Shown in pieces: positions 5,470 to 8,485 of a stretch of DNA of 8,485 bases; position 1 is the stretch's first letter, and the number at the start of each line of letters is the position of its first letter. A program made the translations under genes and the position numbers. The notes beneath the pieces are model-generated. The model was not told the DNA's origin. It was given only the letters and a program-made list of their open reading frames with translations, and did no database searches. The stretch comes from Clostridiales bacterium (lineage in GTDB: Bacteria > Bacillota > Clostridia > Christensenellales > CAG-1252), in assembly GCA_003445835.1 (NCBI GenBank), contig DMCI01000106.1, positions 2,020 through 10,504 on the forward strand. The letters run 5' to 3'.

Positions 5470-6360
5470 ATGGAATGCGTGATCGAAACGCGATCTCTGA
5501 CAAAACGATTCCCGGGTAAGATCGCCGTAAACAAAGCGAATCTGCACGTTGAAAAAGGTGCGATCTACGGTCTTATCGGCAAAAACGGCGCGGGCAAGAC
5601 CACCGCAATGAAGATGATCCTCGGCATCATCGAACCGTCGGAGGGGGATATCACCCTCTTCGGATCCAAGGATCTTGCCGCCGAGCGCCGCCGCATCGGC
5701 TCTTTGATCGAAGCGCCGGGCATTTACAAAAACTGCACGGCGGAAGAGAATATGAAGCGCTTTTCTTATCTTGCGGGCGGCACGGACGATGAGATCAAGG
5801 AACTTTTAGCGTTCGTCGGTCTCGGCAACACGGGAAGCAAAAAAGCGGGCGCCTTCTCTCTCGGAATGAAGCAGCGCCTCGGCATCGCCATCGCCCTTCT
5901 CGGTAATCCGGAACTTTTGATCTTGGACGAACCCATCAACGGGCTGGACCCTGCCGGGATCAAGGAGATCCGCGACCTGATCATCAAACTCAACAAAGAA
6001 AAAGGCGTGACTTTTATGATTTCCAGTCACCTGCTCGACGAGCTTGGCAAGATAGCAACTTCGTACGGCATCATCAACGACGGCAAACTCGTGGAGGAGA
6101 TCTCCGCCGCGGAACTGACCGCCAGATGTCACGACGGGTTGAAGGTTGTCACAGACGATCTTGAAAAAACCGCCGCCATATTGACGGAAATGGGCTTCTC
6201 CGACTTCAAAGTAAAAAGGACATCCATCCTTCTTAAAGAGGGGATCGACCGCGCCGCCGAGATCAACACCGCTTTGGTAAAGGCGGGACTTGCCGTCTCG
6301 GAACTTTCCGTACACAGCAACGGCTTTGAAGAATACTTTATCAAAAGGTTGGGTAACTGA
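5470..6360 (+). CDS. ABC exporter ATP-binding protein, BcrA-like
   Basis: A 296-aa cytoplasmic ATPase that energises the ABC-2 permease encoded next. It has Walker A GKNGAGKTT (37-45), a Q-loop region IGSLIEAPGIY where Glu81 stands in for the usual Gln, as in bacitracin and lantibiotic export ATPases, signature FSLGMKQRLGIA (129-140), Walker B LLILDEP (149-155) with Glu154, D-loop NGLD (157-160) and switch His187. After about residue 215 comes the C-terminal domain common in this group. The start at 5470 is preferred over upstream in-frame codons because GGAGG (5460-5464) lies five bases before it and the upstream codons run through the promoter. The role is probably export of a peptide, antibiotic or lipid-like compound; the true substrate cannot be read from sequence. 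Regulated by the divergent TetR. Confidence 0.93.
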   Translation: MECVIETRSLTKRFPGKIAVNKANLHVEKGAIYGLIGKNGAGKTTAMKMILGIIEPSEGDITLFGSKDLAAERRRIGSLIEAPGIYKNCTAEENMKRFSYLAGGTDDEIKELLAFVGLGNTGSKKAGAFSLGMKQRLGIAIALLGNPELLILDEPINGLDPAGIKEIRDLIIKLNKEKGVTFMISSHLLDELGKIATSYGIINDGKLVEEISAAELTARCHDGLKVVTDDLEKTAAILTEMGFSDFKVKRTSILLKEGIDRAAEINTALVKAGLAVSELSVHSNGFEEYFIKRLGN

Positions 6361-6361
6361 T

Positions 6362-7141
6362 ATGGCAAACTTACTGCGTCTTGAATTTCGTCGCCTGTTT
6401 CGGGCAAAATCCTTTTATGTTTGTTTGGCGATCGCTCTCGTGATGATCGTCATCAGCGCCGCCACGACAAAAATGCTTCTCAACATGGCGGAAACTTCCT
6501 CGGATTACGCGGGGATGGCGGAGCTGGCTATGCTTCAAACGCCCACTTCATTTTCCATGTTGAAAAACGTTGCGTCCTCTTCTCTGACCATGATCTTGGC
6601 GATCTTCCTTTCCATCTTCGTGACGGAAGATTACACAAGCGATACGATCAAAAACGTATATTCCAAAGGGATCTCTCGTGATAACGTATTTTTTGCCAAG
6701 TGCGTTTCCGCTTTTACGGCGGGGATCATCATGATTTTGGCTTGCGCCCTCTTCTCCTTTGCGATGGGGAAAGCGATGTTCGGCAAGATCGGAACGCCGG
6801 GCAACAATTACGTCGGATCCGTCCTTGCGGAACTGGTGGTCCTGCTTGCTTACGTTGCCGTTTACTTTACGATAGCGATCGCGTTCAAAAAGACGGGCAC
6901 GAGCATTGCCGTTTCCATCATCGGGCCGTTACTCGTCGGGCTATTGCTTTCTCTTGCGGATACTGCGATCAAATCGGATAAGATCAACTTGCCCGAATAT
7001 TGGTTGGACGGTCGTATGACCATTCTTTCGCAAGCCGACGTTGCTTGGAAGGAAGTTTGCATCGGCTTCGTCGTAGGCGCCGTCGTCTTCGTCGCCGCGG
7101 GCGTGATAGGATTCGCCGTCAATCGATCGAGCGAAAAATAG
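6362..7141 (+). CDS. ABC-2 type exporter permease, BcrB-like
   Basis: A 259-aa integral membrane partner of the ATPase just upstream. Six hydrophobic helices are visible at about 18-36, 70-88, 112-134, 153-175, 180-198 and 232-253, the usual ABC-2 permease layout. A short amphipathic segment (LLRLEFRRLFRAKSF, 4-18) precedes helix 1, and the EDYTSDTIKNVYSKGISR loop (89-106) after helix 2 is a characteristic conserved segment for coupling to the ATPase. The start at 6362 lies one base after the ATPase stop codon and has only a weak GG-rich site upstream, so coupled translation is likely. The frame is open to 6290, but a start there would overlap the ATPase by 71 bases. One permease gene implies a homodimer. 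The operon ends in the strong hairpin that follows. Confidence 0.92.
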   Translation: MANLLRLEFRRLFRAKSFYVCLAIALVMIVISAATTKMLLNMAETSSDYAGMAELAMLQTPTSFSMLKNVASSSLTMILAIFLSIFVTEDYTSDTIKNVYSKGISRDNVFFAKCVSAFTAGIIMILACALFSFAMGKAMFGKIGTPGNNYVGSVLAELVVLLAYVAVYFTIAIAFKKTGTSIAVSIIGPLLVGLLLSLADTAIKSDKINLPEYWLDGRMTILSQADVAWKEVCIGFVVGAVVFVAAGVIGFAVNRSSEK

Positions 7142-7151
7142 TTTTGCAACA

Positions 7152-7188
7152 AAAAAAGCGCTTTGCCTTATCGGTAAAGCGCTTTTTT
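7152..7188. terminator. Bidirectional terminator between exporter and EamA gene
   Basis: A16-pair stem: AAAAAAGCGCTTT (7152-7164) pairs with AAAGCGCTTTTTT (7176-7188), extended inward by G-U, C-G and C-G pairs around the loop TTATC (7168-7172). The A and T runs give a U tract in both directions, so it ends the exporter operon and the convergent EamA gene, whose stop codon (7190-7192) directly abuts it. Confidence 0.92.
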
Positions 7189-7189
7189 G

Positions 7190-8293
7190 TTACTTTTCGA
7201 CGTTGGGATCGTTCTCTTCCGACGTGGGCGGCAGCGCATCGCTTTGCACCCTGTTTTCCACCACCTCTTCCACGCAGGGCGTACCTGCTTCGATCAATTT
7301 TTCATCCATCTGTTGATGTGCTTCGGCAAGTTCTTCCTCGTCCAACGGTTCGGGAATATTTTCCCCAAGTTGCGGTTGCGGCTCCGCGACGGGCTTTTTC
7401 TTCGGCACGCGGCGCGGAAGGTTTAAAATAACGATAGCGGCAAGCACGGCGATGATGCCGAGTATCTTCAAAAGATTATGCCTTTCTCCGTAAAGGAAGA
7501 TGCCTACAAGCGCGGCGACCAAAGGCTCCGCCGCCGAGATGATGGACGCGCGCGAAGCTTCCACCCGCTTCAAACCCCAAGTATAGAAGAAGTACGGCAA
7601 CACCGTGCAAACGATACCTATCCCCGCCCCCCACAACAAAAGGGTGGGCGTTTTGAAAAGGACGGTGACCGTTCCGCGTACGTCGCCAAACGGAAGCGCC
7701 GCTACGAAAGCAAACAAAAAGGTATACGCCGTAACGGTAAGAGGATCGTAGCGCTTGAGTCCTATGGCGCCAAAGATCGTATACAACGCATAGAAGAAGC
7801 CGGAAAGCACGCCGATCAGCGCGACGATGGGACGAAGAGACATCTTTCCGCCGATCACCCCCGATACCAAAACGCATCCGACGAAGGTCAAACCAAGCGA
7901 AATGAGCTTTTTCACCCCGACCTTTTCCTTAAACAAAACGGTGGAAAGCAACATCACGAAGATGGGCGACGTATATAAAAGCACCCCGGCGATGGACGCT
8001 TCGGAATGAATGATGGTATAAAAGTAAAAGAAGTTAAAAAGAAAGATGCTTACGACGCCCGTGCCGAAAAAGATCCAAATATCCTTCCAGCGAATGCGCA
8101 TATGCTTGGGCGAAAATATCAAAGCAACGATCACGAGTACCGGCGCGGCAAAAAACAAACGAACGAAGCAGATCTGCATCGTGGAAAGCCCCGCGGCGGA
8201 AAGCCGACGAATAAACAGGCTGATAACACCCCACAGAATGCCCGAGAGGAGGATAGACAAAATCGGTAAGACGCGCGAGATGTACTTTTTCAT
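7190..8293 (-). CDS. EamA/DMT-family transporter with acidic C-terminal tail
   Basis: A 367-aa inner-membrane transporter of the drug/metabolite superfamily, which moves amino acids, nucleobases or other metabolites. Ten hydrophobic helices make two EamA repeats (about 10-145 and 155-293). The repeats carry the usual end-of-unit segments: SIAGVLLYTSPIFVMLLSTV with FKEKV (100-125), and SRASIISAAEPLVAALVGIF with YGE (248-270). Ordinary members stop near residue 300. Here a basic stretch RRVPKKK (294-300) is followed by about 65 residues rich in E, D, P and Q, with no hydrophobic segment, probably disordered in the cytoplasm. The start at 8293 (MKKYISRVLP) suits the fold, but no good Shine-Dalgarno precedes it; AGGG lies about 13 bases upstream, so expression may be modest. 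Substrate unknown. Confidence 0.9.
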   Translation of the reverse strand: MKKYISRVLPILSILLSGILWGVISLFIRRLSAAGLSTMQICFVRLFFAAPVLVIVALIFSPKHMRIRWKDIWIFFGTGVVSIFLFNFFYFYTIIHSEASIAGVLLYTSPIFVMLLSTVLFKEKVGVKKLISLGLTFVGCVLVSGVIGGKMSLRPIVALIGVLSGFFYALYTIFGAIGLKRYDPLTVTAYTFLFAFVAALPFGDVRGTVTVLFKTPTLLLWGAGIGIVCTVLPYFFYTWGLKRVEASRASIISAAEPLVAALVGIFLYGERHNLLKILGIIAVLAAIVILNLPRRVPKKKPVAEPQPQLGENIPEPLDEEELAEAHQQMDEKLIEAGTPCVEEVVENRVQSDALPPTSEENDPNVEK

Positions 8294-8342
8294 ACTTTGT
8301 TACGTTGCCCTGCTTTAAATGAAAAATTTTTCGGATGAATAT

Positions 8343-8371
8343 TTGCTATTTGCCTTTCGTTGTGCTATTAT
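8343..8371 (+). promoter_or_regulatory. Promoter for tRNA-Arg
   Basis: TTGCTA (8343-8348), a 17-base spacer and TATTAT (8366-8371), four of six and five of six consensus matches. Transcription is predicted near 8378, about 33 bases before the mature tRNA. Confidence 0.55.
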
Positions 8372-8372
8372 A
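8366..8372 (-). promoter_or_regulatory. -10 element of the EamA gene promoter
   Basis: Minus-strand TATAAT (8367-8372) lies about 75 bases before the start codon, but no -35 box stands 16-18 bases upstream; that place (around 8390-8395) reads AGGCAG and lies inside an inverted repeat. The promoter may be weak or need an activator. It shares bases with the -10 box of the divergent tRNA promoter. Confidence 0.5.
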
Positions 8373-8380
8373 TTCCAAGT

Positions 8381-8397
8381 GAAGGCACCCTGCCTTC
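8381..8397. repeat. Inverted repeat between the EamA and tRNA genes
   Basis: GAAGGCA-CCC-TGCCTTC, seven-base perfect arms with a three-base centre. It lies where the EamA -35 box should be and a few bases into the predicted tRNA precursor. It could be a protein-binding operator or a hairpin in the tRNA 5' leader. A smaller repeat, AAGCA-TT-TGCTT (8403-8414), follows and reaches into the first bases of the tRNA. Confidence 0.6.
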
Positions 8398-8410
8398 CTC
8401 AAAAGCATTT

Positions 8411-8485
8411 GCTTCCGTAGTTAAATGGATATAACAGCCCCCTCCTAAGGGGCAGTTGTGGGTTCGATTCCCGCCGGGAGTACCA
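8411..8485 (+). tRNA. tRNA-Arg (anticodon CCU)
   Basis: A complete cloverleaf can be drawn. The acceptor stem 8411-8417 pairs with 8475-8481 (five Watson-Crick pairs plus two G-U, including the end pair G1-U72). The D-stem is GTTA/TAAC with GG in the loop (8427-8428). The anticodon stem is GCCCC/GGGGC around CTCCTAA, with anticodon CCT at 8444-8446. The variable loop is AGTT. The T-arm is GTGGG/CCCGC with loop TTCGATT. Discriminator A8482 is followed by an encoded CCA (8483-8485) at the last base of the window. It reads the codon AGG. The identity as arginine rests on the anticodon and on resemblance to Firmicutes tRNA-Arg(CCU) genes. Confidence 0.95.

Noticed and set aside
5806..6315. Minus-strand 169-codon frame opposite the exporter ATPase
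   Set aside because: Shadow of a conserved ATPase gene, without a start signal or domain content.
7000..7431. Plus-strand 143-codon frame spanning the exporter end, terminator and EamA 3' end
   Set aside because: It runs through a strong terminator hairpin, is Arg-rich low-quality sequence and is antisense to the EamA tail.
8411..8485. tRNA gene as an attachment site for an integrated element
   Set aside because: No integrase, excisionase or repeat of the tRNA 3' end is seen in the window, and the tRNA ends at the window edge, so nothing beyond it can be judged.

Overview
The window looks like chromosomal DNA from a low-to-mid GC Firmicute, most plausibly an uncultured gut-type Clostridia lineage. 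This rests on strong AGGAGG-type Shine-Dalgarno sites, near-consensus sigma-A promoters with 17-bp spacers, a TetR regulator with a clostridial-style C-terminal half, a bacitracin-export-like ABC pair, an Mrp ATPase with a Cys-rich N-terminus, and a tRNA-Arg(CCU) with encoded CCA. The lineage is an inference from style, not a database match. I see no phage, transposon, CRISPR array, toxin-antitoxin pair or defence cassette.

Layout, left to right. (1) At 1-119 (minus) is the start of a membrane-anchored protein cut by the window edge, with its own consensus promoter. (2) At 180-908 (minus) is an unrecognised 242-aa protein. It is divergent from the HU gene at 1076-1351 (plus), which ends in a hairpin terminator that can work in both directions. 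(3) At 1439-2254 (minus) is mrp, an Fe-S carrier P-loop NTPase, with its own promoter. (4) At 2352-4760 (minus) is a complete polar amino-acid ABC importer operon in the order binding lipoprotein, permease, ATPase. It has a promoter upstream and a hairpin terminator downstream. (5) At 4877-5383 (minus) is a TetR regulator, divergent from a two-gene ABC-2 exporter (5470-7141, plus). The two share one compact control region in which opposing promoters overlap and a palindrome sits on the exporter -35 box. (6) A long bidirectional terminator at 7152-7188 separates the exporter from a convergent EamA/DMT transporter (7190-8293, minus), which carries an unusual acidic C-terminal tail. (7) A tRNA-Arg gene (8411-8485, plus) fills the right edge, again divergent from its neighbour with overlapping -10 elements.

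Functionally, the window is housekeeping plus transport. The importer brings in an amino acid or related small ligand. The TetR-ABC module is a self-contained, probably drug- or peptide-responsive export system. The DMT protein is a separate metabolite transporter. The genes are dense: no gap exceeds 300 bases, and every intergenic stretch of any size holds recognisable promoters or terminators. I did not find a clearly new multi-gene system. The points most worth a second look are protein-level departures from family norms (importer ATPase insertion, binding protein lacking the usual ligand-carboxylate arginine, HU with an arginine-poor DNA-binding arm, DMT acidic tail) and the two overlapping divergent promoter regions.
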